NCBI RefSeq assembly: GCF_001021385.1 | Contig: NZ_CP011773.1 | Coordinates: 3,286,001-3,350,000, forward strand | Origin: Mycobacterium sp. EPa45 | GTDB lineage: Bacteria; Actinomycetota; Actinomycetes; Mycobacteriales; Mycobacteriaceae | Direction: 5' to 3' | Length of the DNA: 64,000 nucleotides | Shown here: positions 8,718-16,557 of the stretch, piece by piece | How the letters are laid out: each line of letters starts with the position of its first letter | Numbering within the stretch: the stretch's first letter is position 1 | Notes under the pieces: generated by a model | Told to the model about the DNA's origin: nothing | The model's input: the letters and a program-made list of their open reading frames with translations, nothing else | Database searches by the model: none | Program-made: the position numbers and the translations under genes

Positions 8718-9514
8718 CGGTGTTCGCTTCCGCGGTGGGGATCCTCGGCCGGAGTGCGCGTCGCGCCGGTGAGGATGATGTCCCACCGGTAACCGGTGGC
8801 CCATTCGTGGGTGGTGACGTCGTGGTCGTAGTTGGCAATCAGTCGGTCTCGGGCCTTTCGGTCGGTGATCGACTGATAGATCGGGTCCAGCGCGAACAAC
8901 GGGTCGCCGGGGAAGTACATCTGGGTGATCAGCCGTTGCGTGAATTCCGTTCCGAACACCGAGAAGTGGATGTGGGCTGGGCGCCAAGCGTTGCGGTGGT
9001 TCCTCCACGGATACGGCCCTGGCTTGATCGTGGTGAAGCGGTAGCTTCCGTCGTCATCGGTCAGGCAGCGGCCGACGCCGGTGAAGTTGGGGTCGATCGC
9101 GGACGGGTGTTGATCACGCTTGTGGATGTAGCGACCGCCGGCGTTGGCCTGCCAGATCTCGACGAGTTGACGTCGCACCGGCCGTCCGTCGCCGTCGACC
9201 ACCCGGCCGGTCACCACTATCCGTTCGCCGATGGGTTCGCCTGAGTGCTGGATGGTGAGGTCCGATTCAAGCGGATGCACGTCGCGTTCGGAAAAGCAGG
9301 GCGTCCACAGCTCGACGCCCTCCGGGTCAGCGTGGTGTAGGTCCTTCGTGGGATGACGCAGCAGGCTGCTGCGGTAGGGCGGGTAGCCGAGCCGTGGCTG
9401 CGTCTCCTCGATGCCAGCGCGCTGGTACTCGGACTCGATCGCCTCGATCTCCGCGCTGATCGCCTGCTGCCTCGGCAACCCGCCGTCGGGATCGCGGTCG
9501 ATCACTGCTGTCAT
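8714..9514 (-). CDS. pcaH: Protocatechuate 3,4-dioxygenase, beta subunit (PcaH)
   Basis: Iron-binding subunit (266 aa) that cleaves protocatechuate between the hydroxyls to 3-carboxy-cis,cis-muconate. The four ferric ligands are visible at Y129 (GGRYIHKRDQHP), Y168 (KPGPYPW), H181 and H183 (WRPAHIHFS); the spacings 39, 13 and 2 are exactly those of the Pseudomonas enzyme. It is the first gene of the operon. The ATG at 9514 has only a weak AAGG upstream. It lies 70 bases from a divergent IclR regulator. Confidence 0.96.
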   Translation of the reverse strand: MTAVIDRDPDGGLPRQQAISAEIEAIESEYQRAGIEETQPRLGYPPYRSSLLRHPTKDLHHADPEGVELWTPCFSERDVHPLESDLTIQHSGEPIGERIVVTGRVVDGDGRPVRRQLVEIWQANAGGRYIHKRDQHPSAIDPNFTGVGRCLTDDDGSYRFTTIKPGPYPWRNHRNAWRPAHIHFSVFGTEFTQRLITQMYFPGDPLFALDPIYQSITDRKARDRLIANYDHDVTTHEWATGYRWDIILTGATRTPAEDPHRGSEHR

Positions 9515-9584
9515 AGCCTTGACGCTATTGGCTCCTCGGCGACTGACCTACGCTAGATTACCACTGAGCGGAAAGGATCCGTGA
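9515..9584. promoter_or_regulatory. Divergent pca promoter/operator region
   Basis: These 70 bases separate pcaH (leftward) from the IclR regulator (rightward), so both promoters and the PcaR-type operator must lie here or inside the gene ends. A direct repeat ACGCTA occurs at 9522-9527 and 9550-9555, a possible half-site pair. GAAAGGA at 9571-9577 is the ribosome site for the regulator. The -10/-35 elements cannot be assigned with confidence. Confidence 0.55.
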
Positions 9585-10334
9585 GTGGCGGGAAATACCT
9601 CAACGCCCGGCACCAGCGTCGCTTCCCGTTTGCTGCGCATGGTCGCCGCCTTCGATGAGCGGCACCGGACACTGACGCTGTCCGAACTGGCGGGTAGGGC
9701 CAGCCTGCCGATGGCCACGGCCCACCGGCTGGCTGCCGAACTGGTTGCGGGCGGGGCGTTGCAGCGCCGCACGGACGGTCGTTTCGAGGTCGGCCGACTG
9801 ATGTGGAGCGCTGGGCTGCTCGCCCCGGTCGGAGGCGGATTACGGCAGGTCGCAGAGCCGTTCTTGCACGATGTCTACGCGGCAACGCTCGCCACCGTGC
9901 ACCTCGCGGTACGCGACGGCAACGAAGTATTGTACCTCGAGCGGATGATGGGTAGGGCATCCGTGCCGATAGTTAGCACCGTCGGCAGCAGGTTGCCGAT
10001 GCACTGCACCGGCGTCGGCAAGGTGCTGTTGGCGCACGCGCCACGCGAAGTCCAGGATCAGGTGTTTGCCAATCTGACTCCGATTACTCCCTACACAATC
10101 ACCCAGCCTGCGGTGCTGTCCCGACAGTTGGAGGGGGTGCGGCGCGAGGGGTTGGCTACCACCGTGGAAGAGATGTCGCTAGGCGCCTGTTCACTGGCCG
10201 TGCCGATCGTCCGGCAGTCCGACGACGCTGTGGTGGCCGCGATCGCCGTCGTAGTTCCGTCCTTGAAGCGAGGTCGCCAGCGACTGCTCGGCGCCCTGCA
10301 GGTGGCTGCCCGCGGCATCGTCCGGCTGCTGTGA
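9585..10334 (+). CDS. pcaR: IclR-family regulator of the pca operon (PcaR-like)
   Basis: A 249-aa IclR regulator: winged HTH at about residues 10-70 (LTLSELAGRASLPMATAHRL) and a C-terminal effector domain with the characteristic LPMHCTGVGKVLLAHAP. The GTG at 9585 follows GAAAGGA by eight bases. It is divergently transcribed from pcaHGBLIJ across only 70 bases, the usual arrangement for IclR-type PcaR/PcaU regulators that sense protocatechuate or beta-ketoadipate. The symbol rests on family plus context, not on experimental orthology. Confidence 0.8.
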   Translation: MAGNTSTPGTSVASRLLRMVAAFDERHRTLTLSELAGRASLPMATAHRLAAELVAGGALQRRTDGRFEVGRLMWSAGLLAPVGGGLRQVAEPFLHDVYAATLATVHLAVRDGNEVLYLERMMGRASVPIVSTVGSRLPMHCTGVGKVLLAHAPREVQDQVFANLTPITPYTITQPAVLSRQLEGVRREGLATTVEEMSLGACSLAVPIVRQSDDAVVAAIAVVVPSLKRGRQRLLGALQVAARGIVRLL

Positions 10335-10341
10335 CCCACGG

Positions 10342-10377
10342 GCCGCCGCAGCAGCGATCGCTGTGCTGTCGGGCGGC
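10342..10377 (+). terminator. Possible hairpin after pcaR
   Basis: GCCGCC at 10342-10347 pairs with GGCGGC at 10372-10377, and the enclosed segment contains the self-complementary AGCGATCGCT. It starts eight bases after the regulator's stop. There is no U-tract, and the internal stem is imperfect, so the call is tentative. The rest of the 270-base gap to 10607 shows no gene; AAGGAG lies just before the next start. Confidence 0.3.
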
Positions 10378-10607
10378 TTCTGACAAAACGCGACACCGTC
10401 GCTAGCCGTCGAAAAAGTGGTGACTGCCATGACATCTGGCGCGAATCGGAGTCCGCGCCGCGGTGGAGGGATAGACGCGACCGATCCCCCAGTTGAAGCT
10501 GGGAAAGCATCAGCAAAGGGTCCGCCGTTCAACGATCAGCGGCGGAATCCATCCTGCCCACCTCGCACTCTCACCTCGCGAATCGTCACTTAAGGAGCCC
10601 GAAGAGT

Positions 10608-11585
10608 ATGACCATCACGACACAGGTCGGACCGGATTTCAGGGCATGGGCCACCGAGTATCTCCGGAACTTCTACATGTGTCCCGTCACGCCACTCACC
10701 GCGGATTTCGAGCTCGACGAAGAAGGTCTGCGGCGCAACATCGACGCGTTTGTGGAGATGGGCTGTACTGGACTTGTCGTAGGCGGGTTCTTCGCTGAGG
10801 GCTGGAACATGACACTGGCCGAATGGCGGCGTTACCACGAGGTAGTCGCGGATTCGGCCGCGGGCCGCCTTCCCCTGTTTACGATCATCCTGGAGTCGTC
10901 GGCATACCAGGCAATCGAAAAGATGCGCTTCGTGGAGTCGCTCGGCTTCACCGGTGCCGAGATCATGAACCCGTCGGTGCAGCTCAAGACCGACGACGAC
11001 GTCGTTTCGTACTTCGACTTCGTGGCCCCCGCCACCGGGCTGGCACTGGTGCTCTACCGCACGCCGGTCTCTGGTTTCGTATACAGCCATGACGCCGTCA
11101 ACCGGATCGCCGAGCACCCGAACGTCGTCGGCATCAAGAACGGCACGCTGAGCTGGACCGACAGCATCGCGTTGCGGCGCAAATTCGGAGACCGGCTAGT
11201 GATCAGCGAGCCGAACGAGCGCTATTGGGCGCACGACGCTGCTCTGTTCGGCGGACGCGTCCTCTACGGCGAGCTCTCCCTCATCCTTTACGGGAAGTGG
11301 CGACCGGACCTGCACCGTTACACCGACCTGGCGTTGGAAGGTGATCTGGCAGCGGCAATGCCCGTGTCGGCAAAGCTGGACGGGATCCGCGAGGCCTACG
11401 ACGAGGTGCTGATCCGCCGCATCGCGGCCACCGGCTCGTATGTCGCGGCCATGCCCTATCTAAAGGCGTGGTTCGAGCTGCTGGGGCTGTGTGCAGGTCC
11501 GGTGCGGCCGCCCGTCAAAGCCCGGCTGTCGGCTCCGGAACGGGAATTGCTGCAACAGCAGCTTGTGGCCGCAGGGGCCATTTGA
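10608..11585 (+). CDS. Dihydrodipicolinate synthase-family aldolase/lyase
   Basis: A 325-aa class I aldolase of the DapA/NAL family. The Schiff-base lysine is K177 (NVVGIKNGT), the partner tyrosine Y150 (ALVLYRTPVSG), and GGFFAEGWNMT at about 59-69 replaces the usual GTTGE loop. The start ATG has AAGGAG upstream. It sits among aromatic-degradation genes and its stop overlaps the next ATG by one base (TGATG). In PAH-degrading mycobacteria family members act as hydratase-aldolases on benzylidenepyruvates; a true DapA role is unlikely. The substrate is unknown. Confidence 0.85.
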   Translation: MTITTQVGPDFRAWATEYLRNFYMCPVTPLTADFELDEEGLRRNIDAFVEMGCTGLVVGGFFAEGWNMTLAEWRRYHEVVADSAAGRLPLFTIILESSAYQAIEKMRFVESLGFTGAEIMNPSVQLKTDDDVVSYFDFVAPATGLALVLYRTPVSGFVYSHDAVNRIAEHPNVVGIKNGTLSWTDSIALRRKFGDRLVISEPNERYWAHDAALFGGRVLYGELSLILYGKWRPDLHRYTDLALEGDLAAAMPVSAKLDGIREAYDEVLIRRIAATGSYVAAMPYLKAWFELLGLCAGPVRPPVKARLSAPERELLQQQLVAAGAI

Positions 11586-12589
11586 TGCGCGTCGTGATCC
11601 TCGGCGCCGGCGGCCTCGGTACGGTCCTGGGCGGTTATTTGGCCAACGCGGGGGTAGACGTAACCCTCGTCGGCAGGCGAGCGCACGCGGAAGCCATCGC
11701 GCGCAACGGCCTGCATATCACAGGCCGTCGGGGCGAGCTGCTGATCAGGGATAACGTGCAGGCGGTGGACGAGGCAGGCAAGGTTACGGGACCCGTCGAT
11801 TACCTCGTCCTGGCGGTGAAGGGCAAAGACACCGCGCAGGCGCTAGCGGATGCCGCTCCGTTGCGTGATGTCATAGGCACCGTCTTGTCGGTGCAGAACA
11901 GCGTGGAGAAGGACGCGACGCTCGCGAACTGGCTTGGTCGCGACCGGGTGATCGGAGCGTCCACTATCGAAGGCGGCACGTTGGTCGCGCCTGGCGTCGT
12001 GCGCAACCACCTTTCAGCCACGGTGACCGCTTACTTCGGCGAACTGGACGGATCGTCCAGCGCGCGCGTCGACACGCTGACGGCTGCCTTCAACGCTGCG
12101 GGCCTTCCTGCGGCGGCCGTGGGCAACATCGAGCAGGTCGAATGGGAAAAGCTGGCCCAGATCGCGCTGGCCGCAGCGTGGTCGGTCACGGCGCTGGGCG
12201 CGATCCGCGGCGCCTCGGTCTTCGAGGGCATGGAGGTGCCTGAGGGAGCGACGTACTTCGTCGCGCTGGCGAAAGACCTTCTGGCGGTCTATCGGGCAAA
12301 GGGATACGAGCCGATGAACTTCTACGCGCCTCTGTCGCGGCTGAAGGAACTCGACGCGCTCCCGACGGCCGAGGCGATCGATTTCGTCATCGGGCAGGGC
12401 AAAGCAATGCGCACACAGGGAATGTCGGGCCACCCCTCGATGTATGAGGATGTTTTGCGAGGACGTAAGACCGAGGTCGACTTTATGCTGGCGCCGTACC
12501 TCGCCGCCGCTGAAGAATTGGCCATTGACGTGCCGACGCTGCGGGTGGCCTACCAGATCATCAAAACCATCGACCGATTCCTGGCCTAG
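11585..12589 (+). CDS. Ketopantoate reductase-family (ApbA/PanE) oxidoreductase
   Basis: A 334-aa NAD(P)-dependent 2-oxoacid reductase-like protein. The Rossmann motif GAGGLGTVLGG is near the N-terminus, and the family's catalytic lysine is in VEWEKLAQIA. The C-terminal all-helical domain of the family follows. Start at the ATG at 11585, overlapping the aldolase stop by one base, so the two are translationally coupled. A reductase acting on the oxoacid released by the upstream aldolase is a reasonable guess. Pantothenate synthesis is less likely in this setting. Confidence 0.82.
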   Translation: MRVVILGAGGLGTVLGGYLANAGVDVTLVGRRAHAEAIARNGLHITGRRGELLIRDNVQAVDEAGKVTGPVDYLVLAVKGKDTAQALADAAPLRDVIGTVLSVQNSVEKDATLANWLGRDRVIGASTIEGGTLVAPGVVRNHLSATVTAYFGELDGSSSARVDTLTAAFNAAGLPAAAVGNIEQVEWEKLAQIALAAAWSVTALGAIRGASVFEGMEVPEGATYFVALAKDLLAVYRAKGYEPMNFYAPLSRLKELDALPTAEAIDFVIGQGKAMRTQGMSGHPSMYEDVLRGRKTEVDFMLAPYLAAAEELAIDVPTLRVAYQIIKTIDRFLA

Positions 12590-12656
12590 ATTCCCACACA
12601 TCGTGGGCGAACTGCCCGTCCGCGCGTCGGTTCGGTGACGTCGTTGGAAGCAATCT

Positions 12657-13655
12657 TCAGCTCGCACGCAACGTATGTTGCGGAGTGACCCCGAACTTAC
12701 GCCGATATGCCGTACCGAAGCGGCCAAGATGCCCAAAGCCCCACTTCATCGCTATGTGAGCGACAGTAACGGCATCCGGAGCGGACGCCGCGAGTTCTGC
12801 GTGCGCACGATTGAGCCGAACTTCGCGCAGATACGTCAGCGGGGGAAGTCCGACGTGCCGCCTGAAGCCCTCTTGGAGAGCGCGGACGCTGATACCAACG
12901 TCGCGAGCAAGATCGGTTGTCGTCCAACTTCTTTCGGGGTGTCCCTCGATCAAGTCGAGTGCGGTTCTGACCACTTTGGGCGGAGGCGCCGCCTGTTGCT
13001 CCACATCGAGCGTCATCGACTGGTACTGAGGTTGGGCGAGAAGAAACCCGTGCATGAGCAACTGTTCGAAGTGTCGCCCGATCATCGGGCGTTGCACGAC
13101 GCTCTCTGAGTGAGTGAACTCCCGACACAAGACCGATAGCACGGAGAGCCAGGTGCGACTGCTGTCGGCCGTGAGGCTCATGGCGTGCGTAAAGTTCAGC
13201 GGCCTGGCTAAGGGTCGCCCGAGCAGGCCCTCGAGTTCGAGTTCGAGATCCACACGGCTGAACTTCACGCACAGCTGGGCACAATCAGCGGCCCACACAA
13301 TGCCGGCAGGGCAGCCCGGGAGAAACACCGCGGCCTGTGTGGGTGTGGCTAGAGCTGTCTGTGTGCCGCACCACGACTCGGCGTGTCCGGTGAGAGGAAC
13401 GTTGATGTGGTAATCATCCAGCGCAGTCGAATTGTCGAGTCGGACATCTGCGCTGTACCCGAGATAGCCGACGGTCACAGCACCGATTCGTGCGGCGCTG
13501 AGCCTTGCGTTTAGTCGTTGGCCGCGTCCGGAGAACCGGAGACGGTGGGGCGTAAAAATCCGCGAAGCGATGTTCTCGGCCGCGCTCAACTGTTGGGTGC
13601 GCACGGTCTCCTGCCGGCTGAAGTATGCGTCCGCGCCCCTCAACCCTGCCGCCAT
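12657..13655 (-). CDS. AraC-family transcriptional regulator
   Basis: A 332-aa AraC/XylS protein with an N-terminal AraC-binding-like domain (about residues 40-200; VFLPGCPAGIVWAAD) and two C-terminal HTH motifs (about 230-330; TTDLARDVGISVRALQEGF and VAHIAMKWGFGHLGRFGTAYRRKFG). The ATG at 13655 is preferred because GAGGTGG lies about nine bases upstream; an in-frame GTG at 13667 is the alternative. It is on the same strand as, and 500 bases downstream from, the second oxygenase operon. Regulators of this type in aromatic clusters usually activate an oxygenase promoter, so that operon is the natural candidate target. Confidence 0.88.
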   Translation of the reverse strand: MAAGLRGADAYFSRQETVRTQQLSAAENIASRIFTPHRLRFSGRGQRLNARLSAARIGAVTVGYLGYSADVRLDNSTALDDYHINVPLTGHAESWCGTQTALATPTQAAVFLPGCPAGIVWAADCAQLCVKFSRVDLELELEGLLGRPLARPLNFTHAMSLTADSSRTWLSVLSVLCREFTHSESVVQRPMIGRHFEQLLMHGFLLAQPQYQSMTLDVEQQAAPPPKVVRTALDLIEGHPERSWTTTDLARDVGISVRALQEGFRRHVGLPPLTYLREVRLNRAHAELAASAPDAVTVAHIAMKWGFGHLGRFGTAYRRKFGVTPQHTLRAS

Positions 13656-14156
13656 GTGGTAATCCACCTCGCTTTTCCGCTCCGCAAAACCTAGCTTCCT
13701 GCAGATCTTCCGCTCCCCCGGGCACGGAGGCCGACGGTGTCACTGGCGCGCAGTGTGGTGCGTCACAGCACCGTGCATGGACCATACTGTCCCGTACCGT
13801 TTCCGTCCAGCAGAGAGTAGTTCTTAATGGTGACTCTCGTCGCTTAACGACACTATGACGAACTGCTCATCGCGGCTGGAGTTCGGCAGAAGCACGAGAC
13901 TCTCCGAACGTATGCCTCAAGATGTCCGCCTTGATCCGGTCGATGCCGACGCAGGCGAGGACACGGCGGGAGTGCCGCGATCCTCGATGCGGCCTACCGG
14001 GAAAGCATCGCGTCGCGAAAGCCTGCAGCCAGTGCCGTTGATCGCGGATCGCCTGGTGTATACCCAGCGTCGGGCAACGGCTCAGGTGTCGGCGATTTCG
14101 ATGCTGTGTGTGCAGGTGTCGAACATCCGCCGGGCGGCAGGGACGTCAGCTCACCG
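13656..14156. other. Intergenic region with possible decayed TetR-like fragment
   Basis: No intact gene is supportable in these 501 bases. On the plus strand around 13940-14060, short stretches read like the N-terminus of a TetR regulator (MPTQARTRRE in one frame, then AAILDAAYRESIASR in the next), but only with a frameshift and with no recognisable HTH afterwards. The AraC promoter should lie at the left end of this gap. Treat the TetR reading as weak. Confidence 0.3.
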
Positions 14157-15395
14157 TCAGCTCACGGAGCACGCGGCGTCCACAGCATCGCTGAGTTGCG
14201 CGGTTCCATCGGCGAGAACTCCGGTGTTGACGATGACCCGTTCGCCGATCAGTCGGCGACCCAGATGCACATCTTTCGTCGCATTGACCCCGAGCACCCC
14301 CACCAGCGCGGTGCCGTGCAAGTAGTAGGCGGTGAACGTATCCGAGGCGAGGCTGCCCCGCGTAATGAGCCGGTCCGCACGCTGCGGAAATCCGGCGACC
14401 TGGATGTTCAACCCGAATTGGTCAGACCAGAACCACGGCACGTCGGCGAATACTTCGTTGCGTCCCACCATGGCTCGCGCAGCCGCAATCCCCATTTGCT
14501 GGGCATTCTGCCAGTGCTCGACTCGGGTTCGACCGCCAAAGATGGGCTCCGGGCGGTTCACGACATCGCCTGCCGCATACACGTGCGGTGCCGAGGTCGC
14601 GCAGTGCTCATCGACCTCGACACCGTCCGAGACCTGCAATCCGGCCGCCGCGGCTAGCTCGACGTTCGGGTCGGCGCCGACTCCGATCACAGCCACGTCG
14701 ACATGCCATACCCGGCCGTCGCCGGCGGTGATCCGAACCCCGTCTGCTTCAGTGCACACCTCGGCGATCGGCACGTCTGTCGTGACTACGACTCCCTGGT
14801 CGGTGTAAAACTCGGCGAACATCACGCCCACCGTGTGACCGAGTGTGCGGTAAAAGGGTGCCGATGCCGCTTCGAACATCGTTACCTGGCAACCTAGTTC
14901 GCGAGCGCTCGAGGCGAGTTCAGCGCCGATGAATCCGCCACCGACGACGGCGACCGAAGCGCCTGCGACCAAATGCGACCTGATGGCAAGGGCATCGTCG
15001 AGAGTGCGTAGCGGGAGAACCTTGTCCGATTCCACACACAGCCGACCTGGCCACCGTACCCGTGCGCCGGTAGCCAATAGGGCGAGATCGAAAGCGACCA
15101 CACCTCCGGAAGCCAGCCGAACAGACCGGTTTCGGACGTCGAGCGCGTCGACCCGCGCGCCGAGCATCATGTCGATCTGGCGGTCGGCATACCACGACGG
15201 CAACCTCAGCGAAAAGTCATCGACGGTGACTGCCCCGGTGAGCATCCCCTTGGACAGCGGGGGGCGGTCGTACGGGAAGTGAGCTTCTGCGGAGAACAGA
15301 TAGATTTTTCCGTCGAAACCCTCCTCGCGCAAAGTCTCGGCAGCGTGCACGGCCGCTAGGCCGCCGCCGATCAGAACGACTGTGCGCTGTGTCAT
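14157..15395 (-). CDS. Ferredoxin reductase (FAD/NAD) of the Rieske oxygenase, system 2
   Basis: A 412-aa FAD-dependent NAD(P)H:ferredoxin reductase of the glutathione-reductase-like class. The FAD motif GGGLAAVHAAETL is at the N-terminus, the NAD motif GGGFIGAELASSA near residue 155, and the second FAD segment SAPHVYAAGDVV near 285. A C-terminal reductase domain of about 85 residues follows. The ATG at 15395 overlaps the ferredoxin stop by 4 bp. It passes electrons to the ferredoxin encoded immediately upstream. Confidence 0.92.
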   Translation of the reverse strand: MTQRTVVLIGGGLAAVHAAETLREEGFDGKIYLFSAEAHFPYDRPPLSKGMLTGAVTVDDFSLRLPSWYADRQIDMMLGARVDALDVRNRSVRLASGGVVAFDLALLATGARVRWPGRLCVESDKVLPLRTLDDALAIRSHLVAGASVAVVGGGFIGAELASSARELGCQVTMFEAASAPFYRTLGHTVGVMFAEFYTDQGVVVTTDVPIAEVCTEADGVRITAGDGRVWHVDVAVIGVGADPNVELAAAAGLQVSDGVEVDEHCATSAPHVYAAGDVVNRPEPIFGGRTRVEHWQNAQQMGIAAARAMVGRNEVFADVPWFWSDQFGLNIQVAGFPQRADRLITRGSLASDTFTAYYLHGTALVGVLGVNATKDVHLGRRLIGERVIVNTGVLADGTAQLSDAVDAACSVS

Positions 15396-15601
15396 TGCTG
15401 CGGTCCGGCGGCGCGAATGGTGATCGCTGCCGACGGGCATTCCTGCGCGGCAGCGCGGGCGGCCTGCTCTTGATCAGCCGGAATGTCGCTTACGACTGAT
15501 TCTGCCTTTCCAGCCGAATTGATCGCGAAGACACCTGGCGCGACGTCCAGGCATAAGCGGTAGCCGCAGCACCGGCGTGGATCGACTTCTGCATGAATCA
15601 C
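15392..15601 (-). CDS. Small [3Fe-4S]/[4Fe-4S] ferredoxin of the Rieske oxygenase, system 2
   Basis: About 69 aa. The cluster motif is CCGYRLC followed at the C-terminus by QECPSAAI, i.e. CxxxxxC plus a distal CP; the second residue of a usual CxxC is displaced, as in actinobacterial [3Fe-4S] ferredoxins. The GTG at 15601, preceded by a GAGG, gives a protein of family length; the frame stays open to a TTG at 15703, so the start is uncertain. It would shuttle electrons from the reductase to the oxygenase. Confidence 0.82.
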   Translation of the reverse strand: MIHAEVDPRRCCGYRLCLDVAPGVFAINSAGKAESVVSDIPADQEQAARAAAQECPSAAITIRAAGPQQ

Positions 15602-15712
15602 TTGTGCCCAGACCTCGCGTATCGCATGGGTTCGAGTTGAGCTGTTCTCAAAACAGACGTCCTTTCGACGAGCCGTGAAGTCCAGGGCCGCCACGGTGGC
15701 CAATCTGGCCCC

Positions 15713-15931
15713 TCAATGGCCCGGACCGAAAGGGTCCTGAAGCAACCGAGAAAAGCTCTCCTTGGTTTGCCATGACAGACTCTCGAGTTCTAGTGGATCG
15801 AGCTGGATCCGGAAACCGAGGCGGGGACTGGCAATCTCCAACCGCTCTCCGTTGCGGGTGTACACCTTGTCGACGGTGACTACGGCGAACTCGTTCGCGA
15901 TAGTCGTTGTCATCTTGGGCTCGCGGGTCAC
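15713..15931 (-). CDS. 72-aa protein of unknown function within the oxygenase operon
   Basis: A short soluble protein between the beta subunit and the ferredoxin genes. The GTG at 15931 has AGAAAGG upstream; an in-frame ATG at 15913 is the alternative. The sequence has no cysteines, no signal and no membrane segment in this frame. Recognisable blocks are VDKVYTRNGERLEIASPRLG and RIQLDPLELESLSWQ, which I recall as a conserved small ORF beside actinobacterial ring-hydroxylases, without a known role. An assembly factor, a redox-partner effector or a third oxygenase component is possible. Confidence 0.72.
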   Translation of the reverse strand: MTREPKMTTTIANEFAVVTVDKVYTRNGERLEIASPRLGFRIQLDPLELESLSWQTKESFSRLLQDPFGPGH

Positions 15932-15977
15932 GTCTGAACCTTTCTGGGGGATAAGCGATACAGGCTCAATGCCACCG

Positions 15978-16496
15978 CTAGAAAAAGAAGGCCAGGTTGT
16001 GCGTGCCGAGGACGGCGTGGTCGAGCACCACCCGTCGGCTCGCCAGTCGCAGGCCCGTCTCACCCCGCCGGATGACGTCTTGGCGCTTCGCGGAGATGAG
16101 ATCGTACTTAGGGCTGTCCCCCCTGTTGCGGAACACGAGCACGTTGGATCGGACATCGTATTCGTCCGGCTCGGACGCGGGGCGCACCCGCACATTCGAC
16201 ACGTTGTGTCGGATCCGCGAGGGCGGATCTTCGGCCCACGCATATTCGGTGTCCAACCGCAGAACTCGCAACTGCAATCCTGCGTAGTCGTCATCCCAAT
16301 GCGTCATTGTCGACGAATTCCCTTCGCCATTGGCGCGTTCTCTGCTGAGGCGTACCGGGATGACGTAGCGGATGTCTTCGGTGCACAATCCCAGCCACTC
16401 GTGAAACCGGCCCTCGTCGAGCAATTCCGACTCTTCGAATAAGAAGTCCTCCACCTCGCTGCGGAGGAGTACCTGCTGTTCGAGAGTTGCTACCAT
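15978..16496 (-). CDS. Ring-hydroxylating dioxygenase, beta subunit (system 2)
   Basis: A complete 172-aa small subunit with the NTF2-like fold. Typical beta-subunit landmarks are the N-terminal helix VEDFLFEESELLDEGRFHEW, then TEDIRYVIPVRLS, and a C-terminal RRVVLDHAVLGTHNLAFFF close to the usual end. ATG at 16496 with AAGGATGG upstream. It lies 61 bases after the alpha gene and completes the hexamer. Confidence 0.94.
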   Translation of the reverse strand: MVATLEQQVLLRSEVEDFLFEESELLDEGRFHEWLGLCTEDIRYVIPVRLSRERANGEGNSSTMTHWDDDYAGLQLRVLRLDTEYAWAEDPPSRIRHNVSNVRVRPASEPDEYDVRSNVLVFRNRGDSPKYDLISAKRQDVIRRGETGLRLASRRVVLDHAVLGTHNLAFFF

Positions 16497-16557
16497 GGCA
16501 CACCATCCTTGGTGATTCGATTGACTTTTGTTGCGGGATAACGTATTTCACTATTCC

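Noticed and set aside
13414..13785. 123-codon minus-strand frame overlapping the AraC start
   Set aside because: Overlaps the AraC regulator in another frame and shows no domain.
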